This document shows, piece after piece, positions 1 through 4,952 of a stretch of 5,180 nucleotides of DNA (its first letter is position 1; each line of letters begins with the position of its first letter). Source of the DNA: Oscillospiraceae bacterium (GTDB taxonomy: Bacteria; Bacillota; Clostridia; Oscillospirales; Oscillospiraceae); the NCBI GenBank assembly GCA_024404215.1, contig JAKSQI010000117.1:1-5180 (forward strand), read 5' to 3'. The notes beneath the pieces were generated by a model. The model searched no databases. It saw nothing but the letters and a program-made list of their open reading frames with translations, and was not told the DNA's origin. The translations under genes were made by a program, and so were the position numbers.

Positions 1-53
1 GCAAGACCTATGTCAGCGGCTTTGATGCCGCCGGCAAGTCTCTGGCCTATTAA
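1..53 (+). CDS. 3' end of an unidentified plus-strand gene (partial)
   Basis: Reading from base 3, sixteen codons (KTYVSGFDAAGKSLAY) run to a TAA at 51-53, and the gene enters from the left edge. Too little is present to name the protein. The main support for a real gene is position: the stop codon lies 27 bases before a perfect hairpin followed by a T-rich run, as expected for the end of a transcription unit. No competing frame is convincing. The call of a coding end is fairly safe; the function is unknown. Confidence 0.5.
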   Translation, partial: KTYVSGFDAAGKSLAY

Positions 54-80
54 TTTCCCTTACTCTTACCCCATAAATGA

Positions 81-120
81 AACCGGCACCGCTTCCCATG
101 CGGTGCCGGTTTTCCTTTAT
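81..120. terminator. Rho-independent terminator, probably bidirectional
   Basis: A perfect 12-bp stem (81-92 with 100-111) closes a 7-base loop. On the plus strand it is followed by TTTCCTTTAT. On the minus strand the run after the stem is weaker (TTTCATTTAT). It sits between two converging genes, so it most likely ends the plus-strand gene finishing at 53 and also the minus-strand kinase-like gene finishing at 135. Confidence 0.85.
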
Positions 121-134
121 CCGAACGTTCGTAT

Positions 135-743
135 TTACTTCAGCTCCGGGGCCTTTCCGGTAACATAATGTGCCAAAAGCTCCACTGCTGCCTCAACGCC
201 GATATCACTGCTGAGAATGATATCATAGTTGGTACGGTCCCCCCATTTACGGTCGGTATAGTAGTTATAATAGGTTGCCCGGGATTTATCCATGCGGTCC
301 AGCTTACGCTCTGCCTCATCCAGCACCAGATTATCCCTCTGGATGATGGTTTTGATGCGGTTTACCCGGGGTGCCTGAATGAAGATATTGATGCAGGGAG
401 CATATCCCTCCAGTACAAAGTCTGCACAGCGGCCCACAATAACGGCAGAGCCGGCATCCGCAATGGTGCGAATCATGGAGTGCTGAATCATGAAGAGCTG
501 GTCATTTAAGGGCATTTTGTAAGCTCCGCCCCCGGCCAAACGGCTTACAGCCATGGAAAAGGCATTGGTATGGCTGGTTTCCGCCTCTGTAAAGGCAGCC
601 TCCCCGTGGCCGGAATCCCGGGCCGCCAGTGCAATCAGTTCGTTATCATAAAAGGGCAGCTGCAGCTTTTCCGCCAGTGCCTTGCCAATATCGTGGCCAC
701 CGCTGCCGTATTCACGGCTTATGGTAATCATAGTATATTTCAT
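135..743 (-). CDS. Cytidylate kinase-like family protein (P-loop nucleotide kinase)
   Basis: This 202-residue protein belongs to the cytidylate-kinase-like group, relatives of CMP kinase common in Firmicutes and Bacteroidetes. The N-terminus reads ITISREYGSGGHDIGKALAE; residues 15-21 fit a Walker A loop (GxxxxGK), with Ala where Ser or Thr is usual at the next position. A hydrophobic strand with VIVGRCADFVL follows at 101-111. A basic, aspartate-rich stretch at about 129-155 fits the lid, and WGDRTNYDIIL at 167-177 is typical of the family. The length is normal for a cytosolic protein of this group. Substrate is not settled by sequence: the canonical CMP kinase (cmk) is a different family member, so transfer of phosphate to CMP or another nucleotide is only inferred. 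The start at 743 is chosen because AAAGGAG lies at the right distance upstream; the alternative Met5 has no such site. It is a single-gene unit, transcribed away from the tRNA gene. Confidence 0.88.
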   Translation of the reverse strand: MKYTMITISREYGSGGHDIGKALAEKLQLPFYDNELIALAARDSGHGEAAFTEAETSHTNAFSMAVSRLAGGGAYKMPLNDQLFMIQHSMIRTIADAGSAVIVGRCADFVLEGYAPCINIFIQAPRVNRIKTIIQRDNLVLDEAERKLDRMDKSRATYYNYYTDRKWGDRTNYDIILSSDIGVEAAVELLAHYVTGKAPELK

Positions 744-777
744 TAGAACTCTCCTTTCTTAGGTTCCGCCAAACCGA

Positions 778-806
778 ATTCTATGATATTAGTATAGCCC
801 AAGCAA
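778..806 (-). promoter_or_regulatory. Candidate sigma-A promoter of the cytidylate-kinase-like gene
   Basis: On the minus strand a -35 element TTGCTT (801-806) is separated by 17 bases from a -10 element TAGAAT (778-783, five of six consensus positions). The start of transcription would fall about 30 bases before the start codon, leaving a short leader that contains the SD. The -35 matches only at TTG, so the call rests on the -10, the spacing and the position. Confidence 0.5.
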
Positions 807-886
807 GGAATAAAGTATAGATTATTTGTTGCATCAAATTGTTTTTTGTAATTTTTGCACAAATTTTCAAGAAGCGAATGTTTTTC

Positions 887-918
887 TTGACTTTCCGCCT
901 CCCGTATGCTAGTATAAT
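887..918 (+). promoter_or_regulatory. Candidate promoter of the initiator tRNA gene
   Basis: TTGACT (887-892) and a perfect TATAAT (913-918) lie just ahead of the tRNA, whose 5' end is 16 bases past the -10. The spacer is 20 bases, longer than the usual 17; a poorer -10 (TAGTAT, 910-915) would give exactly 17. The 80 bases upstream are strongly AT-rich with A and T runs, which could act as an UP element, as is common for stable-RNA promoters. A promoter here is very likely; which hexamers are used is less certain. Confidence 0.6.
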
Positions 919-934
919 ATAGCTTTTGAGATAT

Positions 935-1011
<77 letters not shown>

Positions 1012-1013
1012 TG

Positions 1014-1047
1014 ACCCTGAATCCTTACGGATTCAGGGTTTTCTTTT
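1014..1047 (+). terminator. Rho-independent terminator of the tRNA gene
   Basis: An 11-bp perfect stem (1014-1024 with 1029-1039) with a four-base loop TTAC is followed by TTTCTTTT. It begins three bases after the tRNA's CCA end, so it should stop transcription directly behind the tRNA. It also lies immediately upstream of the aldo/keto reductase gene. Confidence 0.88.
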
Positions 1048-1075
1048 ACCTGCAATGCATCATAAAATCAACCAT

Positions 1076-1090
1076 GAGGAGGTCCCTCCT
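1076..1090 (+). promoter_or_regulatory. SD of the aldo/keto reductase, inside a short inverted repeat
   Basis: GAGGAGGT (1076-1083) is a near-perfect SD, nine bases before the ATG at 1093, and fixes that start. The following bases CCTCCT (1085-1090) are its exact complement, so AGGAG (1077-1081) could pair with CTCCT (1086-1090) around a four-base loop and hide the ribosome site. Whether this small hairpin matters is inference. Confidence 0.6.
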
Positions 1091-1092
1091 GT

Positions 1093-2268
1093 ATGCTGTA
1101 CCGAAATGACCGCCGGGGTAATCCCATCTCTCAGCTGGGCTATGGCTGTATGCGCTTCAGCCGCAAGGGTGCCGGCATTGACTACGACAAGGCCCAAAAG
1201 GAAATCCTGCTGGCCATAGAGAAGGGCATCAACTATTTTGACACCGCTTATATCTATCCCGGCAGTGAGGAGCTGCTGGGCAAGGTGCTGGAAAGCAATC
1301 ACTGCCGAGAACGGGTTTCCATTGCCACCAAGCTGCCCCAGTATATCATCCGCAGCGCCGGGGCTGTGGAGAAAACCTTCCGGGAAGAGCTGAGCCGCCT
1401 GCGCACCGACTATATTGACTATTATCTCATGCACATGTTCACCGACTTCAGCGAGTGGGAGAACCTCAAGGCCTTTGGTATTGAGGATTGGATTGCCCAA
1501 AAGAAGGCCTCCGGCGCTATCCGCCAAATCGGCTTTTCCTACCACGGGGATACCGACATGTTCCTGCGCCTGCTGGATGCTTATGACTGGGATTTCTGCC
1601 AGATTCAGTACAACTATTTGGACGAGAATAGTCAGGCCGGCCGCAAAGGACTGGAAGCCGCTGCCCAGCGGGGCATTCCCGTTATTATTATGGAGCCTCT
1701 TCGGGGCGGAAAGCTGGTTAATCTTCCGGACAAGGCAAAAAAGCTGCTGGCCGATGACCGCAAGGGCTGGTCCCCCGCTGAGCTGGGCCTGCGCTGGCTG
1801 TGGAATCAGCCGGGGGTCACCTGTGTTCTCTCCGGCATGAACTCCACTGCCATGATTGAAGAAAACACCCGCATTGCTTCCGATGCCACCCCCGGTCATT
1901 TCAGCGAGGCAGATATCGCCTTAACCCAACGCATCTGCTCCATCATCCGGGAAAGGGAAAAGGTAGGCTGCACCGGCTGCCGATACTGTCAGCCCTGCCC
2001 TGCCGGTGTGGATATCCCCGCCATCTTCCATCGCTATAACCTAATGTACATAGAAAAAAAGACCTCAGGCCGTTTCGGCTACGCCCAGGCTGCCGCCATG
2101 AAAAAGGCTGCCGGCTTTGCCACCCGCTGCATTGGCTGCGGCAAATGCGAAAAGCACTGCCCCCAGCACATAGACATTCGGGACAAGCTGAAGGAAGCCG
2201 ACAAGGCTCTGCGCCCGCTTCCTTATCGCATCGGCATAGCCGCCGCCCGTAAATTTCTGCTGCACTGA
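1093..2268 (+). CDS. Aldo/keto reductase with C-terminal 4Fe-4S motifs (COG1453-like)
   Basis: This 391-residue cytosolic oxidoreductase has two parts. Residues 1 to about 280 form an aldo/keto reductase TIM barrel with the catalytic set Asp50 (in NYFDTAYIYPGSEE), Tyr55, Lys80 (in ATKL) and His114 (in YLMH). Residues about 290-360 carry two cysteine clusters: C293, C296, C299 and C302 followed by Pro, and C346, C349, C352 and C356 followed by Pro. The second is a textbook ferredoxin CxxCxxCxxxCP motif; the first has the shorter CxxCxxCxxCP spacing, which I recall as usual in this family. The architecture is known in anaerobic Firmicutes and suggests coupling of carbonyl reduction to an electron-transfer partner as well as NAD(P)H; the true substrate cannot be read from the sequence. 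The start at 1093 is supported by a strong SD. There is little room for a promoter after the tRNA terminator at 1047. The gene ends one base before a long terminator hairpin. Confidence 0.93.
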   Translation: MLYRNDRRGNPISQLGYGCMRFSRKGAGIDYDKAQKEILLAIEKGINYFDTAYIYPGSEELLGKVLESNHCRERVSIATKLPQYIIRSAGAVEKTFREELSRLRTDYIDYYLMHMFTDFSEWENLKAFGIEDWIAQKKASGAIRQIGFSYHGDTDMFLRLLDAYDWDFCQIQYNYLDENSQAGRKGLEAAAQRGIPVIIMEPLRGGKLVNLPDKAKKLLADDRKGWSPAELGLRWLWNQPGVTCVLSGMNSTAMIEENTRIASDATPGHFSEADIALTQRICSIIREREKVGCTGCRYCQPCPAGVDIPAIFHRYNLMYIEKKTSGRFGYAQAAAMKKAAGFATRCIGCGKCEKHCPQHIDIRDKLKEADKALRPLPYRIGIAAARKFLLH

Positions 2269-2317
2269 AATCAAAAGGAAGCTCCTGCCGACCGGCAGGA
2301 GCTTCCTTTTGATTTTT
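2269..2317. terminator. Long terminator hairpin between convergent genes
   Basis: Arms 2269-2289 and 2294-2314 are perfect complements (21 bp) around a four-base loop. On the plus strand they are followed by TTTATT, giving a good terminator for the aldo/keto reductase. The minus strand has only a short T run after the stem, but the long hairpin starts right after the tautomerase stop codon (2316-2318) and probably also ends that unit. Confidence 0.85.
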
Positions 2318-2672
2318 ATTCCTCTCCGTGGACACAGAAGCCGCGAAGGCCCCACTGGGATACCGGCTGATAAACCATATAGATATCCTCCTGCCCAAGG
2401 CCCAGGCAACGGTCCAAAATGGCAAAGAGCTCGGCATTCAGGGCATCCAAATCCTCATTGGAGGCTTTGCCGAAGTAGGTCAGCTCAATGACGCCGCCCT
2501 GCTCCAGCCTGCGCTTCCCCATCCAGAGGGGAGCATTCCCCTGCACCTCCATCAGCAAGCCTTCGCCGTTTTTACCGGACATCAAGCAAATGGCTTTGGC
2601 AAATTCTTCACACAGGTTCTGTTTTTGGCCCTCATCCAGAGCCAAGGGGGTTTTGAATTTCAAAAAAGGCAT
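2316..2672 (-). CDS. MIF-like tautomerase superfamily protein
   Basis: The 118-residue product starts MPFLKFKT; removal of Met would expose Pro2, the N-terminal proline that serves as catalytic base in the tautomerase/MIF superfamily. The length is that of a single MIF-type subunit. A segment reading ELTYFGKA (63-70) lies where MIF has its SIGKI strand. Near the C-terminus, DIYMVYQPVSQWGLRG (96-111) resembles the MIF stretch RVYINYYDMNAANVGWN in pattern. These proteins usually form trimers in the cytosol and tautomerise phenylpyruvate-like enols in vitro; the natural substrate is often unknown. The start is supported by AAGGAG ending eight bases upstream, inside the last codons of the hydrolase gene, only five bases away, so the two genes are almost certainly translated from one mRNA. 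The family assignment rests on remembered motifs, not an alignment. Confidence 0.75.
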   Translation of the reverse strand: MPFLKFKTPLALDEGQKQNLCEEFAKAICLMSGKNGEGLLMEVQGNAPLWMGKRRLEQGGVIELTYFGKASNEDLDALNAELFAILDRCLGLGQEDIYMVYQPVSQWGLRGFCVHGEE

Positions 2673-2677
2673 GATAC

Positions 2678-3628
2678 TTACTCCTTCAGGTATTTTGCAA
2701 AGAAATCAAAGGTGATGGCAATGGCTTCCGGGCTGTTAAAGCCGCCCATGCCGTGGTCGCCGCCCAGCAGCTTGTAGAAGGTTACTTCCTTGCCCAGCTC
2801 CCTCAAACGGTTGTATAAAAGCACCGACTGGTTGAAGGGAACAATGGTATCCCCGGCCGCATGCATCATGAGGAAGGGAGGCGTAGGCTTGTCCGCGCTC
2901 AGCCAAGCCACCGGATTGGCCTTCTGGGCTTCCTCGTAGTTTTCATGGACATCCCGGTTGCCAAGAAGCAGCGCCTCGGGAATGTTCAGGCCGTAATGAG
3001 GCAGAACGGAAGGATAATAGACCATCTCGGTAATGTCACTGACGCCGAAGAAGTCTGCCACACAGCGAACCTCACAGCCGGGGCCGCTGTTTTCTTCCGA
3101 ATTGGGATAATCGTCCCGGGTTATGGCTGTCAGGGCAACGGTATGGCCGCCGCTGCTGTCACCCCAGAGGCCGATGCGTTCCGGGTCAATGCCCAGCTCG
3201 GCAGCATGCTTGCGCAGGTAGCGGATAGCACTCTTGCAGTCCACCGTTTGGGCCGGGAAGGGGGCAATTTCGGTAGGACGGTATTCTACAATGGCAAAGG
3301 CATAGCCCCGGTTAACCGCCTCCAACGCCTTGCTGAGGCCCAGCCAAACCATTTGGCGCATCCATGCCGAGCCCGGCACATATACAATCAGAGGATAGGT
3401 CTTAGGCTCCGCATTGGGATTGGGCATCATTTCCATGGTCATGGGCTTAAAAAGCTGAATATGCTGCTGCTCACCGGACAGCTCCTGATACACAATCTGG
3501 GGCGTTACATCAGCCAGCGGGGCCGGGGCATCCTGCCAGCGGACCGTAATAACACCCTCCGGGGCTTCTTCCGACTCCGGGAAAGGGGTGCCAAAGGGAA
3601 TGGGTTCCAGCTTTTTTCTTTCTTCCAT
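2678..3628 (-). CDS. Alpha/beta hydrolase, BD-FAE / acetyl-esterase-like
   Basis: This 316-residue hydrolase shows the alpha/beta fold elements in order. An oxyanion-hole strand with VYVPGSAWM (82-90) stands in place of the usual HGGG. The nucleophile elbow is GDSSG with Ser158 at its centre (156-160). Asp260 (in HAAGDTIVP) and His292 (in GGDHGMGGF) complete the Ser-Asp-His triad. This matches intracellular esterases of the BD-FAE or acetyl-esterase group that cleave acyl groups from sugars or small esters; the precise ester is inferred only. No signal peptide is visible. The start is set at 3628 (MEERKK) because GGAGG lies seven bases upstream; an in-frame ATG at 3652 has no comparable SD and would place the real SD inside the gene. 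It is the first gene of a two-gene unit with the tautomerase. An extended -10 promoter lies about 50 bases upstream. Confidence 0.87.
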   Translation of the reverse strand: MEERKKLEPIPFGTPFPESEEAPEGVITVRWQDAPAPLADVTPQIVYQELSGEQQHIQLFKPMTMEMMPNPNAEPKTYPLIVYVPGSAWMRQMVWLGLSKALEAVNRGYAFAIVEYRPTEIAPFPAQTVDCKSAIRYLRKHAAELGIDPERIGLWGDSSGGHTVALTAITRDDYPNSEENSGPGCEVRCVADFFGVSDITEMVYYPSVLPHYGLNIPEALLLGNRDVHENYEEAQKANPVAWLSADKPTPPFLMMHAAGDTIVPFNQSVLLYNRLRELGKEVTFYKLLGGDHGMGGFNSPEAIAITFDFFAKYLKE

Positions 3629-3680
3629 TGTGTTTCCTCCGTTCAGTTTCATTCCGGGACGGCTGACCCGTCTTTCCTTT

Positions 3681-3709
3681 ATCTTAACAAATCCGCCCGC
3701 TAAAGTACA
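3681..3709 (-). promoter_or_regulatory. Candidate extended -10 promoter of the hydrolase-tautomerase unit
   Basis: On the minus strand TGTTAAGAT carries an extended -10 (TG one base before TAAGAT, 3681-3686). A weak -35 (TGTACT, 3704-3709) lies 17 bases upstream, matching three of six positions; a TG extension can compensate for this. Transcription would begin near 3674. The first bases of the RNA could then form a small hairpin (GACGG with CCGTC, 3658-3672) ahead of the SD. Confidence 0.5.
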
Positions 3710-3710
3710 G

Positions 3711-3745
3711 AAAGAAAAAGCCTGCCCGAAGAATCTCGGACAGAC
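3711..3745 (-). terminator. Terminator of the regulator / zinc-ribbon unit
   Basis: Arms 3720-3729 and 3736-3745 surround a six-base loop. As minus-strand RNA every position pairs, two of them as G-U; as plus-strand RNA the same two positions become C-A mismatches. The minus RNA is then followed by TTTTTCTTTC. The asymmetry indicates selection for the minus direction. It lies 10 bases after the TAA at 3755-3757, not after the premature stop at 3938, which supports 3755 as the original end of the gene. Confidence 0.82.
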
Positions 3746-3754
3746 TTTTTTTGT

Positions 3755-3937
3755 TTATAAGGCTGCGTCCATCATTTTTTTGGAAACCCGGAGCTGCACC
3801 TCGGTATAATAGGCCAGCTCAGCTTCATTCATGTCATCCTCATCCAGGGCCTCCAGCTTTTCGGCCCAGTCCGCATAATCGGACATGTAGTTCAGGTAAT
3901 CCGACATCCTGGAGACAGCATCGGAGGAGGACTGATA
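3755..3937 (-). pseudogene. C-terminal remnant of the zinc-ribbon protein, cut off by an in-frame stop
   Basis: Beyond the TAA at 3938-3940 the same reading frame stays open for 60 more codons, beginning YQSSSDAVSRMSDYLNYM and ending VSKKMMDAAL before a TAA at 3755-3757. It contains the acidic, tyrosine-rich pattern (SDYADWAEKLEALDEDDMN, then AELAYYTEV) that I associate with the C-terminal domain of this protein family in Clostridia, where FMK is normally followed directly by another residue such as Lys and then by this helix region. One codon changed to TAA (for example from AAA) therefore explains the break; no frameshift is needed. An internal ATG at 3907 has no convincing SD, so separate translation is unlikely. 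It may be a recent nonsense mutation, a sequencing error or, less likely, readthrough. Confidence 0.8.
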
Positions 3938-4444
3938 TTATTTCATGAAGGCTATATAATCATCAAAGAACCTCTCATAGGAATCCATCATTTCTTTGAA
4001 TTCGGGGTCAATAACAGCCTCCACTACGGCTTCCTTGATTTCTTCAACGGGAGAGGGCTTTTCCTCAGGCTCTGCTTCCGCAGCTACTTCCTCCTCTGTT
4101 GGAGACTCCGGCTCCGGCTCTGCCTCGGTTTCTGTCGGAACCGGTTTTTCTTCTGCTTTCTCCTCCTTAGGCTGCTGTGGCTTGGAAGCCGATGGCTTGG
4201 ACTGGGCGGAGCTGGCTGCACTGTTGGAGCTATAGGCTGCGGACCCGCTGCTGTTGGCCTTCTGCTTGCCCTTGCCGCCGGTTCCAACGGCAACACCGAC
4301 GATGACGAGAATCAGCAGAACCCACAGGCCGCCCCGTTTCCAGATGGGCTTTTTGTTCTTTCCGCCGCAGTTGGGGCAGTGTTTGGCCCCTTTGGCTATT
4401 TCGTGGCCGCAGTGGCGGCAGGTAATGAGCTTGTTTCTTGCCAA
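3938..4444 (-). CDS. Zinc-ribbon single-span membrane protein, prematurely truncated
   Basis: The 168-residue open part begins with a zinc ribbon (C9, C12, C23 and C26; CRHCG and CPNCGG). A basic stretch is followed by one hydrophobic membrane segment at about 39-55 (GLWVLLILVIVGVAVG). Then comes a low-complexity linker rich in Ser, Ala, Pro, Lys and Glu (about 60-135) and the start of a helical domain (DPEFKEMMDSYERFFDDY, 146-163). The positive side before the membrane segment suggests the ribbon stays in the cytoplasm and the rest is outside. The start is TTG at 4442-4444, supported by AAGGAGG eight bases upstream; no ATG is near. The gene begins 13 bases after the regulator stop, and its SD overlaps that stop codon, so translation is probably coupled. 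It ends at a TAA at 3938 in the middle of the conserved domain; the rest of the domain follows in frame (see 3755-3937). The function is unknown; a sensing or envelope role is only a guess. Confidence 0.8.
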   Translation of the reverse strand: MARNKLITCRHCGHEIAKGAKHCPNCGGKNKKPIWKRGGLWVLLILVIVGVAVGTGGKGKQKANSSGSAAYSSNSAASSAQSKPSASKPQQPKEEKAEEKPVPTETEAEPEPESPTEEEVAAEAEPEEKPSPVEEIKEAVVEAVIDPEFKEMMDSYERFFDDYIAFMK

Positions 4445-4452
4445 AACGAATT

Positions 4453-4459
4453 CCTCCTT
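4453..4459 (-). promoter_or_regulatory. SD that fixes the TTG start and overlaps the regulator stop
   Basis: AAGGAGG on the minus strand lies eight bases before the TTG at 4444. It shares two bases with the TAA of the upstream regulator (4458-4460), so ribosomes finishing the regulator sit on the initiation site of the zinc-ribbon gene. Confidence 0.75.
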
Positions 4460-4769
4460 ATGATTGGCCGCTTTTTACCCGACGGACAAATTCCCACAGG
4501 GCTTCCGCTTCCCCCGGAGTTAGCTCCCCTCCCGGAATTGTTGCCGGCAGGGGCAGCCCCAGCAGATAATCACTGGTAACCCCCAGTTCCCTTGCCAAGG
4601 CGGCCAGATTGCGGACACTGGGTTCAATCTCCCCCAGCTCGAAGCGGGATATGGCGGTTCGGGAAACACCGATTCGCTCCGCCAGCTTTTCCTGAGTAAG
4701 GCCGGCCTGCTCCCGCGCCTGTTTGATTCGTCTGCCAAGCAGCAGCATGGTGTGATGTATGTCTTTCAT
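4458..4769 (-). CDS. XRE-family helix-turn-helix transcriptional regulator
   Basis: This 103-residue protein is a compact phage-repressor-type (XRE, Cro/C1) DNA-binding protein. Residues about 11-66 form the five-helix HTH domain: LGRRIKQAREQAGLTQEKLA begins it, the recognition helix is around SRTAISRFELG (36-46), and LAALARELGVTSDYLLG (55-71) closes it. The short C-terminal tail (72-103, with ELTPGEAEALWEFVRRV) probably serves in dimerisation or partner binding. It lies directly upstream of the zinc-ribbon membrane gene with translation coupled, so the regulator may control its own unit or respond to the membrane protein; this is inference. The start at 4769 has no SD at normal distance; the SD (4788-4795) is 18 bases away and better fits an ATG at 4777 in another frame. 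Met8 (4748) has no SD and would leave little ahead of the first helix. Confidence 0.88.
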   Translation of the reverse strand: MKDIHHTMLLLGRRIKQAREQAGLTQEKLAERIGVSRTAISRFELGEIEPSVRNLAALARELGVTSDYLLGLPLPATIPGGELTPGEAEALWEFVRRVKSGQS

Positions 4770-4795
4770 TGCATCATATTAACCCAATCTCCTTT
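4766..4795 (-). promoter_or_regulatory. Stacked translation start region ahead of the HTH gene
   Basis: Within 30 bases lie AAAGGAGA (4788-4795), the TAA of the small ORF (4779-4781), and an ATG at 4777 at ideal SD distance that encodes only Met-Met-Gln before TGA (4766-4768). That TGA overlaps the regulator's ATG (4767-4769) as ATGA. The arrangement suggests termination-reinitiation onto the regulator, or a small indel near its start. Confidence 0.5.
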
Positions 4796-4862
4796 CCCTG
4801 AACACTAACTCACAGTAACATTGCGCAACCAACGGTTGCATTTTATCTATGCTTTGTTTCAT
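4779..4862 (-). CDS. Small ORF, 27 residues, upstream of the HTH regulator
   Basis: The 27-residue product starts MKQSIDKMQPLVAQCYC and ends with the basic tail FRERRLG. Support comes from an excellent SD (AGGAGG, seven bases before the ATG at 4862), an ATG start, and its position as first reading frame of the unit, ending nine bases before the regulator start. It has no hydrophobic segment long enough to span a membrane. The CYC pair could bind metal or form a disulphide, but that is speculation. It could be a genuine small protein or a leader peptide whose translation sets regulator expression. The same frame stays open upstream to 5042 but overlaps the DUF1846 tail and a terminator, so only the portion from 4862 is credible. 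I do not recognise the family. No clear promoter is seen in 4863-4958; a weak TATTAG-like -10 near 4880 is possible. Confidence 0.5.
   Translation of the reverse strand: MKQSIDKMQPLVAQCYCELVFRERRLG
4825..4839. repeat. 15-bp inverted repeat inside the small ORF, possible operator
   Basis: GCAACC-AAC-GGTTGC is a perfect inverted repeat with 6-bp arms and a 3-bp centre. It lies in the leader of the XRE regulator gene. XRE proteins bind short dyads of about this size as dimers, often near their own promoters, so it could be an autoregulatory operator. It could equally be a chance result of codon use in the small ORF. Confidence 0.3.
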
Positions 4863-4952
4863 GCTACATCCTCCTGTTCCTAATATTGACCGGGCCTTAC
4901 TCGTAACAGGAGCTGTAATTTTTGCGGAAAGTGGAATAGGGGGCAAAGGACG

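Noticed and set aside
1060..1899. 279-residue minus-strand ORF antisense to the aldo/keto reductase
   Set aside because: It is a long shadow frame caused by GC-rich codon use. The plus frame has all catalytic and cluster motifs and a strong SD.
3629..3652. Longer start of the hydrolase at 3652
   Set aside because: The GGAGG site lies between this ATG and the one at 3628, at ideal distance from the latter only.
2861..3703. 280-residue plus-strand ORF opposite the alpha/beta hydrolase
   Set aside because: It has no recognisable motif and mirrors the hydrolase, which has a complete catalytic triad and SD.
3938..3940. Programmed stop-codon readthrough or codon reassignment at the TAA
   Set aside because: Other genes here end normally in TAA, and UAA followed by U is a poor readthrough context. 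A nonsense mutation or base error is simpler.
3996..4235. 79-residue plus-strand ORF rich in Ser, Gly and Ala
   Set aside because: It is the antisense of the low-complexity Glu/Pro/Ser linker of the zinc-ribbon protein, and its repeats reflect that linker.
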